64,000 nucleotides of DNA from an uncultured Alteromonadaceae bacterium (lineage in GTDB: Bacteria > Pseudomonadota > Gammaproteobacteria > Enterobacterales > Alteromonadaceae). Every line of letters starts with the position of its first letter. The first letter of the stretch is position 1. The stretch covers positions 1-64,000 of the forward strand of contig CANLWS010000001.1 of assembly GCA_947494925.1 (NCBI GenBank). Direction: 5' to 3'. The notes below the pieces were generated by a model. The model did not search any database. It worked only from the letters and a program-made list of their open reading frames with translations, and was not told the DNA's origin. The position numbers and the translations under genes are program-made. Shown piece after piece: positions 39,605 to 48,023 of this stretch.

Positions 39605-39748
39605 ATGTTTCCTGTCGGTTTTTAAAACTTCGCAAAGGCGCATCTAGCGAATGCGGATCCAAATACAACGATGAATCATTGCTTGAGACCTTTGTAACAA
39701 AATATTACTTTCATGCCAATATATGATTTAGCGCATTTAGTCTGCAAA

Positions 39749-40426
39749 TTATGTTACTTGCTCTTGGTTCAATACAGGTAAATGACCGGTTTTGACCAAT
39801 ATGATGGTTTCTGAATTTTTCACAAATGGGCTGTGCTGACTAAGGTGTGGGTTTCTTATCCAGGAAAGTGCAGGGTAGGTGCCTTGCTCATCACTGAATT
39901 CACCTTCGATAACCAGGATTTCCTCCCCCCCCCAATGCTGATGAGGGCGAAATTTAGTATGACGTCGCCATTTAACCAGAGCTGTATGCTGACCTTCAAA
40001 GCTGTGCAATGGCATCACCTCAAGTCCATCAACTAATCCAGGCAGCCAATTTTGCTCCTGTGTTCTTACGACCACCTGTTGATTATCATGGACATCAAAA
40101 TAGCAAAGCTTAACAAACAAGGTGCAACCGTTTCTGGAGAACGGAGCATGGGAAGTACCTGCTGGATTACGCAAATATGAGCCAGCAGGATAATCACCAT
40201 TTTCATCGGAAAATACGCCTTCCAGTACATAAATCTCTTCACCAAAAGGATGTTGATGGATTGGAAACGAAGAACCTGCTTCATATCGAACAATAGACGT
40301 TGCCCTGCCCTGCTCCGCTTCTTCACGCTCCAGTTTTTTCCTCAAGACACCGGAAGCAGGTGAGCTTTCCCAGTTCATTGTGGCCGTTTTCAATACCACT
40401 TTTTGGCTGTAATCTTGATTTAGCAT
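39749..40426 (-). CDS. Double ChrR-like cupin protein
   Basis: The 225-residue protein is made of two similar cupin domains. The first has FPIHQHPFGEEIYVLEGVFS and the second FRPHQHWGGEEILVIEGEFS; both keep the HxHxxxxE metal motif and are followed by G-DYPAGSYLRNP / G-TYPALSWIRNP. It lacks the N-terminal zinc anti-sigma domain of ChrR, so it is not an anti-sigma factor on its own. The codons for HWGGEE contain nine consecutive G (C9 on the plus strand, 39925-39933), a possible slippage site. The ribosome binding site is AAGGGGGTG. Confidence 0.83.
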   Translation of the reverse strand: MLNQDYSQKVVLKTATMNWESSPASGVLRKKLEREEAEQGRATSIVRYEAGSSFPIHQHPFGEEIYVLEGVFSDENGDYPAGSYLRNPAGTSHAPFSRNGCTLFVKLCYFDVHDNQQVVVRTQEQNWLPGLVDGLEVMPLHSFEGQHTALVKWRRHTKFRPHQHWGGEEILVIEGEFSDEQGTYPALSWIRNPHLSQHSPFVKNSETIILVKTGHLPVLNQEQVT

Positions 40427-40538
40427 TGCACCCCCTTACTTGTCATGAAATATATAGAGGCGATTTTCCACAATTAAATTTCAACAAAACTGGCAAAAAA
40501 ACCGCCTGGTTTTCTCGCCAGTATTGGCGCTTCAGCAC

Positions 40539-41306
40539 TTAAAAACGCGCTGCTATTCCCAATCCGTAGCCATTTTCTGAATCACCACGTACATCGGTAT
40601 CTGTTATTTGTGCTGTGATAGACAAGTTATCAGCAACGAACCACTGTCCATTCAGAGCGGTGGTTCCGCGATCAAACTCTCTGGCCCAAGCATGGCTGAG
40701 GCCCAAGGACATACGTTTATTGAAATAATAATCCGCACCAACTCGATAATTGGCGCGACCTTCATCAGGATTATTATAGGTGGCCTGAAGGCTCAGGAAC
40801 CTGTCGTCTCCTAAATCCATTAGCTTTTTGGTCGCTAAACCAAATCCTTGATATTCCAGATTTTCATCAAAATTGGTTGCCACTGAAACTGTCCAATCAT
40901 CGCTCAGGTAGTAACCTGCAGACAATCCATAGCCAGCAGCGTTATCACCATTTACGTGCGCCACATCAGCGCTTAAGAATAACCCGGTGTTTTCGAAATG
41001 ATAGGTGCCTCCTGCGCTCCACGAATTAATATCCAACGAGAAGCGATCCACAAAGCTATCAGCATAATCCAGTTCATTGCGCGTGAATGTGCCTCTCACC
41101 GAATTAACGCGATTTAAAAACACGGCTTCTCCCAGAGGGCCTTTGTCTGTTGTCACTGGGTCAAAGTAATAACTGCCCGACAGGGCATAAACGCGAGCTT
41201 CTTCCAATTTGAACAGGCTTGCGGTGACCTCGGAAGTAAAGCTGTCCTGAGCCAAAGCACTTAATGAGGGGAGCGAAAGTAAAGAAGCGAGAAGTATTTT
41301 ATTCAT
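40539..41306 (-). CDS. Putative outer-membrane beta-barrel (porin-like) protein
   Basis: The 255-residue protein has a signal peptide (MNKILLASLLSLPSLSALAQ, cleavage after residue 19). A series of alternating amphipathic strands with aromatic girdles follows (ARVYALSGSYYFDPV, AGGTYHFENTGLFLSADVAH, GYGLSAGYYLSDDWTVSVAT). It ends in Phe (GYGLGIAARF), the outer-membrane insertion signature. Roughly 12 strands fit the length. No specific transport role can be given. Confidence 0.75.
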   Translation of the reverse strand: MNKILLASLLSLPSLSALAQDSFTSEVTASLFKLEEARVYALSGSYYFDPVTTDKGPLGEAVFLNRVNSVRGTFTRNELDYADSFVDRFSLDINSWSAGGTYHFENTGLFLSADVAHVNGDNAAGYGLSAGYYLSDDWTVSVATNFDENLEYQGFGLATKKLMDLGDDRFLSLQATYNNPDEGRANYRVGADYYFNKRMSLGLSHAWAREFDRGTTALNGQWFVADNLSITAQITDTDVRGDSENGYGLGIAARF

Positions 41307-41575
41307 GATAATTTATATTCCTTATCTGTTTGAAAATTCCTGACTAGTGATTTTCACCACCTAAGTACATGATAAAAAGAGAGTTATCTCTAGCGTTAGC
41401 GGTAATATGTAATTGTTGACGATAAAATGTAAGTGCTGATGTTTATATAAGTGCAGGGCTGAATGACCACTGAATAACGGATGAATCATCCCAAATAAAA
41501 TGTCGCGAAATTGACATTTGATACTTTTTCCCTTTGTTAGAATGGCCACTAAATGAGCAATTGAGATCCTGAAAC

Positions 41576-42109
41576 ATGAAAACTTTTGTAGAGCACTTAT
41601 CTACTTATGCGGAATATCACCGTGACCAGCGGAATATCTGGACACATTTTGTTGGCGTCCCCATGATTGTATTTGCAGTTATTGTTTTACTATCACGCCC
41701 CAGCTTTGAAATAAGTGGATATACGTTAACACCTGCCTTAATCGGTTTCGTCGCCAGCATGATATTTTACTTCAAGCTGAACTTCGTTTTCGGTGTCATC
41801 ATGGGGTTACTCATGGGTGCAGGCATGTACGCGGCTTCCGGAATAGCAATGCAGTCAACCTTAGTGTGGCTATTGACCGGGGTTGGTATGTTCGTTATTG
41901 GCTGGATTATTCAATTTGTAGGTCACCATTACGAAGGAAAAAAACCGGCTTTTGTGGATGATTTAGTCGGATTGATGATTGGGCCACTCTTTGTTACAGC
42001 AGAAATACTATTTTCTCTTGGTTTGTTTAAATCGCTGGAAAAAGAGATTGAGGCAAGAGCCGGTCAGATAAGACCTTATCAATCAAGCACATCAGTAATT
42101 CAAAAGTAA
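41576..42109 (+). CDS. Mpo1-like (DUF962) membrane protein
   Basis: This is a 177-residue protein of the Mpo1/YGL010w family. The N-terminal His motif is YAEYHRDQRNIWTHFVGVPM (residues 12-31), four membrane helices follow, and QFVGHHYEGKKPAFVDDLVG is the second His motif. In yeast Mpo1 is an Fe(II) dioxygenase that shortens 2-hydroxy fatty acids; the His residues fit a metal centre. The bacterial role is unproven. It ends at a strong hairpin. Confidence 0.85.
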   Translation: MKTFVEHLSTYAEYHRDQRNIWTHFVGVPMIVFAVIVLLSRPSFEISGYTLTPALIGFVASMIFYFKLNFVFGVIMGLLMGAGMYAASGIAMQSTLVWLLTGVGMFVIGWIIQFVGHHYEGKKPAFVDDLVGLMIGPLFVTAEILFSLGLFKSLEKEIEARAGQIRPYQSSTSVIQK

Positions 42110-42120
42110 CACAAGACAAT

Positions 42121-42149
42121 CAGGGTAAACCCTTATTGGGTTTACCCTG
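42121..42149. terminator. Strong hairpin between convergent genes
   Basis: A perfect 12-bp stem CAGGGTAAACCC / GGGTTTACCCTG with a 5-nt loop lies between the Mpo1-like and Lnt-like genes and includes the last codons of the latter. No T-run follows, so it may be a less typical terminator or an RNA-stabilising hairpin. Confidence 0.6.
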
Positions 42150-43776
42150 AATTCTTTGACTTGCTAGTTCCCTGAGCTCGCAGAGCGACAACTACTACTC
42201 CACAAAATAATGAAATGACAAAGTAGCGATAAAGCCAGGGGTACTTTGTATAGAAACTACCCTCAATTGAAGCATTGACAGGCACATTAACGAGATATCC
42301 TCCAGCTTGTTGAAACGCGCTTTCGAATAGGATCTTCCCGCTCGGCGACACCACTATTGAAGGTCCGTTATTGACGGCATGCACCAGCGGTAATCGGTTC
42401 TCCACTGAACGAAGTACAGACGCCATGACATGTTGATAAGGCTGATGCGTTGATCCAAACCATCCATCATTGGACATGCCAACCAATACTGTACCTGGAC
42501 GACTATTTCTATCTTCCATTGCATGATCAACTGCGCTGGCGACGAATTCGGGAAATGTGGTCTCATAACAAATGAGCGGAATGATATTGGCCTTGTCGTG
42601 AGTAAACACCTGGAATGAGTCACCCGCCGACAATTCAGTGGCAAACCGACCAAAAAATGACATCAACCAATTGTGTATCCAGGAGTCTTCAGACACTAGC
42701 GGTAAATATTCGCCGAACGGAATACGTTTGATTTTTTGGTATTCACCTAGCACTTCGCCCTTGCTACCTAACATAATCGAAGCGTTGTAACGCTGTTCAA
42801 TTTTACCATTTAACGGGTTACGAACTTGTTGCTGATCCTGAAAAATCAGGCTGGTATCAAGGGCTTTAACTTCTCTGCGGTAGGCTTCTTCCACCATTTG
42901 GTCTTGCCAGAAACCTTTAGGTCTGGCTTCAGGCCACACAACAATATCAGCACCAGCGCGACTAAGTCGTTCTGTCATATCCATTTCCGGGGGATAGACA
43001 ACACTGTAACCAGACATACTATGCGGGCGATTTAAATCAGGAATTTCGTGAGGCTGAACTATTCCTATTTTGACGCTTTCCCAATCCGTTACCTGTTGCT
43101 CCCAATAGTGGTAGCGCATCCCTCCCACAATAAACCAGAACCCAATCACTGAAAGAGAAAGTCCCCATGACCAACTGAACTGAAGTCGGAGCTTTTCTCG
43201 CTGCCAACACAAAAGCCACACAAAGCGATACAGCAGAATATTAGCCAGCGAGATAATAGTATCCAGCCCTTGCACCCCAAGATACTCAGTCGCCTGAATA
43301 GCCCAACTAAAATGCACCTGACTCTCACCAAGGTAAATGGAAAACAGCATAGGATAAAAAGATGTAAACAACGTGACCAAAAGAGGAAACAATATGAATT
43401 CGTGTACTGAGGTACGCCTCATCAGAATTTGAAAGAGCACAAATAATACGGCAATAAAGTGAGCACAATAAAGCCAATATAGGGACGCCCATAGGAAGCT
43501 GGTTTGCCAGTCTTGCCCTTTGGATATCTGCAGGAAATCACCAATCCAATAGGTAGCAGAGGCAAACGAACAAAATCCCGCCAGTAAACTGAGCAAATAA
43601 GTGGAAAACAGAGAAGTATTTCGGGTTGCAATCAGTAATGGCACAAAAGCCATCCAGGTCAGAATGTAGAAATTCTGATCCAGAAAAGCCAGTGACAACA
43701 GTCCTGCAGAAAGCATCGCCAAAAGAATTTTCTGCACTGCAGTTACCAATTTAAAATTGCGAAATGACACACTCAT
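42142..43776 (-). CDS. Apolipoprotein N-acyltransferase-like protein (Lnt paralog)
   Basis: The 544-residue protein has about eight N-terminal membrane helices (residues 15-215) and a periplasmic carbon-nitrogen hydrolase domain. The catalytic Glu-Lys-Cys triad is seen in IVVWPEARPKGF, YQKIKRIPFGEYLPL and IPLICYETTFPE. Lnt adds the third acyl chain to lipoproteins. The usual neighbours (corC/ybeX, leuS) are absent. Instead the start codon overlaps the stop of a lipase-chaperone-like gene (TAATG), so this is likely a second, specialised copy acting on a different acceptor, and I withhold the symbol lnt. Confidence 0.85.
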   Translation of the reverse strand: MSVSFRNFKLVTAVQKILLAMLSAGLLSLAFLDQNFYILTWMAFVPLLIATRNTSLFSTYLLSLLAGFCSFASATYWIGDFLQISKGQDWQTSFLWASLYWLYCAHFIAVLFVLFQILMRRTSVHEFILFPLLVTLFTSFYPMLFSIYLGESQVHFSWAIQATEYLGVQGLDTIISLANILLYRFVWLLCWQREKLRLQFSWSWGLSLSVIGFWFIVGGMRYHYWEQQVTDWESVKIGIVQPHEIPDLNRPHSMSGYSVVYPPEMDMTERLSRAGADIVVWPEARPKGFWQDQMVEEAYRREVKALDTSLIFQDQQQVRNPLNGKIEQRYNASIMLGSKGEVLGEYQKIKRIPFGEYLPLVSEDSWIHNWLMSFFGRFATELSAGDSFQVFTHDKANIIPLICYETTFPEFVASAVDHAMEDRNSRPGTVLVGMSNDGWFGSTHQPYQHVMASVLRSVENRLPLVHAVNNGPSIVVSPSGKILFESAFQQAGGYLVNVPVNASIEGSFYTKYPWLYRYFVISLFCGVVVVALRAQGTSKSKNSG

Positions 43777-44513
43777 TATTGAGTGCTTTCCAGAGCGGCC
43801 AGTTCACGTAAATAAGTTTGCTTTATTTGATCAAGACGCAATTGTTTTTGCGACATACTCAGAGAACTGTCAGAAGAGATCGACTGTCGCCGTAAGATGT
43901 AATCTGCGGTCAGATTTTTTCTAACGAATAATTTTTTGGCAGGTCCCAAGCCAAAGAATTCCCTCTGAAGTTGATCGCGAAACTGGATAAAGTCCTTTGG
44001 CGTATTTGCGGATGTTTTATTCTCTGCCATTTGCTGCATTCGGTACTGAGCCAGTTTTTGCTGATACCCAAAGTACCGTTCCAATAACAGGGCAAAGTCT
44101 TTGCCAGGTTGGCCAGAGACAGATTTTCTGATCAGAAATGTAATGCGCTTAAGATCTACCTGTGACAGTTCAGGAGGAATGCCGGCAGTTGCCAACGCCA
44201 AACGCTTTTCAGTTTCTGCATCGACCTCCAGATCCCCTCGTTCATCAACTTTCAATCCTGCCACGACCCTTTCTACAGGTGCAAAGTCGAATGACCATTT
44301 TTCCTGACCAATTAAAACCGGATAATGTTTACTCACCCGATCAGGTTGCTGCCACCCTTGGTTCTGCCGCGATTTATCTGTAAACGAGGACTCCAGACGT
44401 AATTCAAGATGCAGGGATGCAATGTAACCAAGAATAAGAACCAACACAGCCAGATTCGCAGGCCTGTATTTCGGTGTTCGTTCTTGATTTTGTGATCCAG
44501 GTCGTTGCCACAT
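43776..44513 (-). CDS. Lipase chaperone (Lif)-like protein, short form
   Basis: The 245-residue protein has one N-terminal membrane anchor (ANLAVLVLILGYIASLHLEL, residues 20-39) and a helical periplasmic part. It resembles lipase-specific foldases: VAGLKVDERGDLEVDAETEK matches the start of the Lif fold, and LQREFFGLGPAKKLFVRKNL then SDSSLSMSQKQLRLDQIKQT matches its C-terminal region. It stops early, lacking the last Lif helices, and the classical RxxFDYFLSALGE motif is lost. It follows a longer Lif-like gene by 15 bp and overlaps the Lnt-like gene. By analogy it would hold or fold a secreted esterase. Confidence 0.7.
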   Translation of the reverse strand: MWQRPGSQNQERTPKYRPANLAVLVLILGYIASLHLELRLESSFTDKSRQNQGWQQPDRVSKHYPVLIGQEKWSFDFAPVERVVAGLKVDERGDLEVDAETEKRLALATAGIPPELSQVDLKRITFLIRKSVSGQPGKDFALLLERYFGYQQKLAQYRMQQMAENKTSANTPKDFIQFRDQLQREFFGLGPAKKLFVRKNLTADYILRRQSISSDSSLSMSQKQLRLDQIKQTYLRELAALESTQ

Positions 44514-44528
44514 TAAGTTGTATACCGC

Positions 44529-45464
44529 CTAAATGACACCAAGATTAAGATAGCGGATTCTGTCGATTTCAGAAGGGGAAAAATGCTGATTAAGTAGCCG
44601 CGCTACTTGTCGACCTTTCTCTTCTTCATCAATTGAAGACGAAAGAATATTTCTCTTCTCGTTCTGAAAGGCCTGATAGCGCGCTGGCCAATCTCTGATG
44701 TTTACCGACTGCGCAATGTGTTGTTCCTGAATCATTAGCCTTTTTGCTTCACGCTCCTGCTCACCTAAGCTGGGATCCATTCCTAATTTCATGCTTTCAA
44801 ACATATATGTGGCATTTGCATCTGTTACACGAAATAGACTGGCGGTGTTTTCGCTTCCCAAATGCACTTCCCGAAGAGCCTGAAGCTCTGCATACAGAGC
44901 CTGGTCATCTACAATGGTCTGTACACTTTCTTCCCGATCCTCTTCAGATAACCCCTCATTAATTCTGCTGAACTCATCTTTGGCCTGGAGATAGTCATAG
45001 TATTGCCCGACAATTTGGGCAGTTTGCTCTCCAGCTTTGCCTGGCAGACTTTCCCGGATAAGTCCCTGAAGCAATCGAAGAGACTCTGCATCTAATTTAT
45101 TGTGAATTCTTTCCAACGCCTCATCCAAGGAAAGAAGAGCGTCATGGTCGAGTATCAAATTGCCATCTTTGTCCAACTTAACGGCTTGCAGCGCGTCAAA
45201 GACTGACTGGGGAGTGAAAGGCAAAGTAGCTGCATTTCCACTATTTTTTTGGATCTGCTCAGAATGTTGTTTCGCACCTTGCCAGTCCCAGCTTGTCGCC
45301 AGCGTGTCCAAAGAAGACTCTGTTTTCAGTTCCAACTGTTTTTTCTCGTTGTTATTTGCGTTTGGTTCGGAGTTGCTATGCAGATCTACAAAGGTGATCG
45401 CGATAAAAACCACACTCAGAAGTGCAGCGACAAATATTATTATTTTTTTATTGGTGTTTAGCAT
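44529..45464 (-). CDS. Lipase chaperone (Lif)-like protein
   Basis: The 311-residue protein has an N-terminal membrane anchor (KKIIIFVAALLSVVFIAITF) and an extended helical periplasmic domain. The segments AVKLDKDGNLILDHDALLSL, ESLPGKAGEQTAQIVGQYYD and LREVHLGSENTASLFRVTDA, then GMDPSLGEQEREAKRLMIQE, follow the Lif (LimK/LifO) pattern from end to end. The RxxFDYFLSALGE motif is degenerate (SLDEALERIHNKLD). I use the ATG at 45464; a TTG at 45488 is possible. The nearest candidate client is the PETase-like hydrolase just upstream on the same strand; no family I.1/I.2 lipase is seen. Confidence 0.75.
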   Translation of the reverse strand: MLNTNKKIIIFVAALLSVVFIAITFVDLHSNSEPNANNNEKKQLELKTESSLDTLATSWDWQGAKQHSEQIQKNSGNAATLPFTPQSVFDALQAVKLDKDGNLILDHDALLSLDEALERIHNKLDAESLRLLQGLIRESLPGKAGEQTAQIVGQYYDYLQAKDEFSRINEGLSEEDREESVQTIVDDQALYAELQALREVHLGSENTASLFRVTDANATYMFESMKLGMDPSLGEQEREAKRLMIQEQHIAQSVNIRDWPARYQAFQNEKRNILSSSIDEEEKGRQVARLLNQHFSPSEIDRIRYLNLGVI

Positions 45465-45593
45465 CAAGGTCTCATTTGTAATGATCAATTGAATGTTAGA
45501 TGAAATGTTGTGATCAATCGATTGATTCCTGTCTTTAGCCCGTTACTGAGGGTAAAACTGTCAGGACATATCGGGCAGCTTAGAATGAATTCA

Positions 45594-45635
45594 ACAAAAC
45601 GGGAGGGCTAACGTTCAGCCCTCCCGACTTTTTTT
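45594..45635. terminator. Terminator after the PETase-like gene
   Basis: A perfect 9-bp GC-rich stem GGGAGGGCT / AGCCCTCCC (arms 45601-45609 and 45617-45625) is followed on the minus strand by GTTTTGTTG and preceded there by a run of As; on the plus strand it ends in eight Ts. It lies 43 bp after the hydrolase stop and before the Lif-like genes, so most hydrolase transcripts should stop here. Confidence 0.8.
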
Positions 45636-45667
45636 CAGATTGATATTTGTTAGGCTATCAGCACCAA

Positions 45668-46600
45668 TTACAAATAGTCACAGGTATCCCGATAGTCTGA
45701 GATCCTGCTATTGGCTTCGTGGTTAGGACCACACAGGAACTGACTGAAACGACGATCTTTATCAAGAAATCGTTTCATCCAAGACACACCGTAGGTGGAC
45801 AACAATGCATTGTTACTATTGTTACCATTGGCACAGTTGTGTGGCCCGTTATTAATCTCCATCAGAGCCTTATCAGTGCTCCCAGGAATGGTATTGTAGA
45901 AAGGACTCGCATGGATACCCACCGGGGCAGTTCCATCGTTTTCACACGCCATTATCATGGTCGGCACTTCAATATCTTCAAAATCGTTGCCGCCTATATT
46001 CCAGGGCGCCAGTGGCACACTTGCACTGAGTCGATTTCTGGCTGCGCTTCTCAGAGCGCCACCTCCTCCCATGGAGAAACCCATAGTGGCAAGACGATTC
46101 TCATCAATCAAACCAGAGATGGGGCTTCCTGAACGATTCCCCTCGTCGATTAAATAGGACAATGCGCTATCCAGCTGACGGCCGCGGCTTTCAGGCTGAT
46201 CAAAACGAGAGTTTGTGTTGATGGTTATCACTACAAAACCATGAGAAGCCAGTATGGGCCCCCACCAGGCAACAGCAGATTGAGTATTAGTGAATCCCGG
46301 TGCGATGGAGATTGCAGCGAGCTCCTGATTGACGTTCGCGGGATAATATATCGTTCCCCCACCAAATCCATCAACTGAACTTGAAACGTTTGCAGTTGCG
46401 ACTGACAAAGGGCCACTACTGGCCTGTAAGAAGCTTAAACTCGGCGATGGGCCTGTTTCATACCCGCAATTTGTGTTGCATGTGTCAGGGAGAGGCAAAC
46501 CATCATTGCCTCCTCCCCCGCCACCACCACTGTATGCGGAAAGTGAAAATAACAGTGCGCAAGCACCAAGCGTAGCCTTAATTAATGCGGCATTTTTCAT
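45668..46600 (-). CDS. Secreted PETase-like polyester hydrolase
   Basis: The 310-residue protein (ATG at 46600, AGGA 7 nt upstream) has a Sec signal peptide (residues 1-24) and a Gly7 linker. The hydrolase domain closely follows Ideonella PETase in motifs: APGFTNTQSAVAWWGPILAS with HGFVVITINTNSRFDQP, nucleophile Ser176 in GFSMGGGG, APW (Trp200), Asp222 in ACENDGTAPV, His254 in NNGPHNCANGNNSN and GVSWMKRFLDKDRRFS. Cys219/Cys256 and Cys290/Cys307 match both disulfides of the PETase subgroup. It differs by Phe103 (Tyr in PETase) at the oxyanion hole and Phe175 before the Ser. An upstream in-frame start at 46672 is unlikely. It probably cleaves aliphatic or aromatic polyesters; the natural substrate is unknown. 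Confidence 0.88.
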   Translation of the reverse strand: MKNAALIKATLGACALLFSLSAYSGGGGGGGNDGLPLPDTCNTNCGYETGPSPSLSFLQASSGPLSVATANVSSSVDGFGGGTIYYPANVNQELAAISIAPGFTNTQSAVAWWGPILASHGFVVITINTNSRFDQPESRGRQLDSALSYLIDEGNRSGSPISGLIDENRLATMGFSMGGGGALRSAARNRLSASVPLAPWNIGGNDFEDIEVPTMIMACENDGTAPVGIHASPFYNTIPGSTDKALMEINNGPHNCANGNNSNNALLSTYGVSWMKRFLDKDRRFSQFLCGPNHEANSRISDYRDTCDYL

Positions 46601-47111
46601 AGGGTTTCCTTTACTATTTTTATTATCAAGCTTTTGCTTTCGGTTTTGCCCTTGAACCGCCCTGTTAACCACTTGTTAATTCCGTGTAAATTATTTGAGC
46701 CTGAAAAGCATAGACTTTCTTTTTATCGGAGTAAAGCGGGTAGTTTACTTCACTGGTAAGATTTGTGCATTACTCGGAACTTCATGACATATGTCGACAT
46801 TTTATAGCTATTTGACTGCATTTTACCTGATGTTAGCATACCTAAGATTCGGCTAAAGCTACGTCAAATCTGACTTTGGAGGGATTAAAAACATCTTGCA
46901 AAAAATATAAGAATGAACAGAATTTAGAGCCAATAAATCGACTTGAATTTCGTTTTCATTCAGGGCGGTTTATACGCTCAAATGAGCCTTTCCACAGCGC
47001 CAAAGCTGGCAGGTTATGGCTATTCGCTGTATGCAAAATGAAAATTTTCGAATGTAGTCCGATTAATCATAAAAAATTGAAATTATTTCAACCAATGTTT
47101 CGATATCAAAG
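46601..47111. other. Gene-free region upstream of the PETase-like gene
   Basis: These 511 AT-rich bases contain no supported gene. One weak promoter candidate on the minus strand is TTTACT (46730-46735), 17 bp, TATGCT (46707-46712), about 107 bp before the hydrolase start codon. I saw no repeat or RNA gene. Confidence 0.35.
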
Positions 47112-47903
47112 TCAGCTTTTGTATTCCTGGTCTAATTTTCCCTGGGCTCTTCTTACTGCAATCCGCTGATTTTTGCCGAGTAATACTTTAATTTGATTGA
47201 TTGTTTCTTTAGCGAGTATTTTCCGTTCATTTGTACACCAGATTTGGTGATACATTTTTTTGATCCGTCGACTACTGTCAGGTGATCGTTCAATCAATTG
47301 ATTAGCAAGTGCGATTGCGGCTTTTTCGGGATCTTCTGCTACCTCAGTGATTAGACCAATTTTTTGAGCTTGTTCAGCGCTAATTGTCTCACTGGTCATG
47401 GCTAATTTTATTGCCTGGTCACCAGCGACACATTCCAACAAGGCAGGAGTGCCTCCCATGTCAGGGATCAAGCCCCAACGAGACTCCATAATTGAAAGAG
47501 AACAATCTGGCGACGCAATGCGGAAATCTCCCCCAAGCGCTATTTGCATGCCGCCCCCCCAACACTTTCCGTGCAATGCCATAATCACAGGGATATTCAA
47601 TCGACGCCAACCAACGCTCACTCTTTGTGCCAGATTAGCGTTGCCAGGCAACCACTTACGCAGAAGTCTTAATCCGTGTGCTGGATTTGAAAGAACTGAT
47701 TTGATATCAAGACCAGAACAAAAGCTTTCTCCACTTCCCCTGACAATAACGACCCTGGCTTGACACTCTTTTTTAAGTTGTTTTATGACACTGTCAATGG
47801 CTAAAAACATCGACATGTTGAGGGCATTGTGTTTTTCCTGGCGATTAAGGGTCACATAGGCAATGCCTTTTTCAATCGTCAGTGAGACCGGGCGTTCTGA
47901 CAT
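47112..47903 (-). CDS. Crotonase (enoyl-CoA hydratase) family protein
   Basis: The 263-residue protein keeps the crotonase landmarks IAYVTLNRQEKHNALNMSMF, GESFCSGLDIKSVLSN (first oxyanion strand), MALHGKCWGGGMQIALGGDF (second), RIASPDCSLSIMESRWGLIP and EAEQAQKIGLI-type region TISAEQAQKIGLITEVAEDP. The Glu of SIMESRWGLIPD is in a catalytic position. It is probably a CoA-thioester hydratase or isomerase in fatty-acid or aromatic breakdown. It is alone in its transcription unit. A G7 tract (C7 at 47554-47560) lies in the CWGGG codons. Confidence 0.87.
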   Translation of the reverse strand: MSERPVSLTIEKGIAYVTLNRQEKHNALNMSMFLAIDSVIKQLKKECQARVVIVRGSGESFCSGLDIKSVLSNPAHGLRLLRKWLPGNANLAQRVSVGWRRLNIPVIMALHGKCWGGGMQIALGGDFRIASPDCSLSIMESRWGLIPDMGGTPALLECVAGDQAIKLAMTSETISAEQAQKIGLITEVAEDPEKAAIALANQLIERSPDSSRRIKKMYHQIWCTNERKILAKETINQIKVLLGKNQRIAVRRAQGKLDQEYKS

Positions 47904-48023
47904 CAGCTTTATCCGATAATGATTTTTAAAGACCTTACCAGATCAGACCAGTTAGAGCCATCACGAACGGGAGCCCTAGCTGATCTGTTATGTCATTTAC
48001 CTGACTATGCACCTGTGATTCTT

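Noticed and set aside
40501-40530. CGCCA/TGGCG inverted repeat after the porin-like gene as a terminator
   Set aside because: A T-run exists but is about 15 nt beyond the stem, with no single convincing fold joining them.
42142-46600. A single four-gene operon from the PETase-like gene to the Lnt-like gene
   Set aside because: A strong terminator (45594-45635) lies after the hydrolase gene, so only partial readthrough or a separate promoter can serve the downstream three genes.
47554-47560. G7 tract in a crotonase gene as a phase-variation site
   Set aside because: Seven Gs is short and falls on conserved glycine codons (CWGGG), so chance and constraint explain it.
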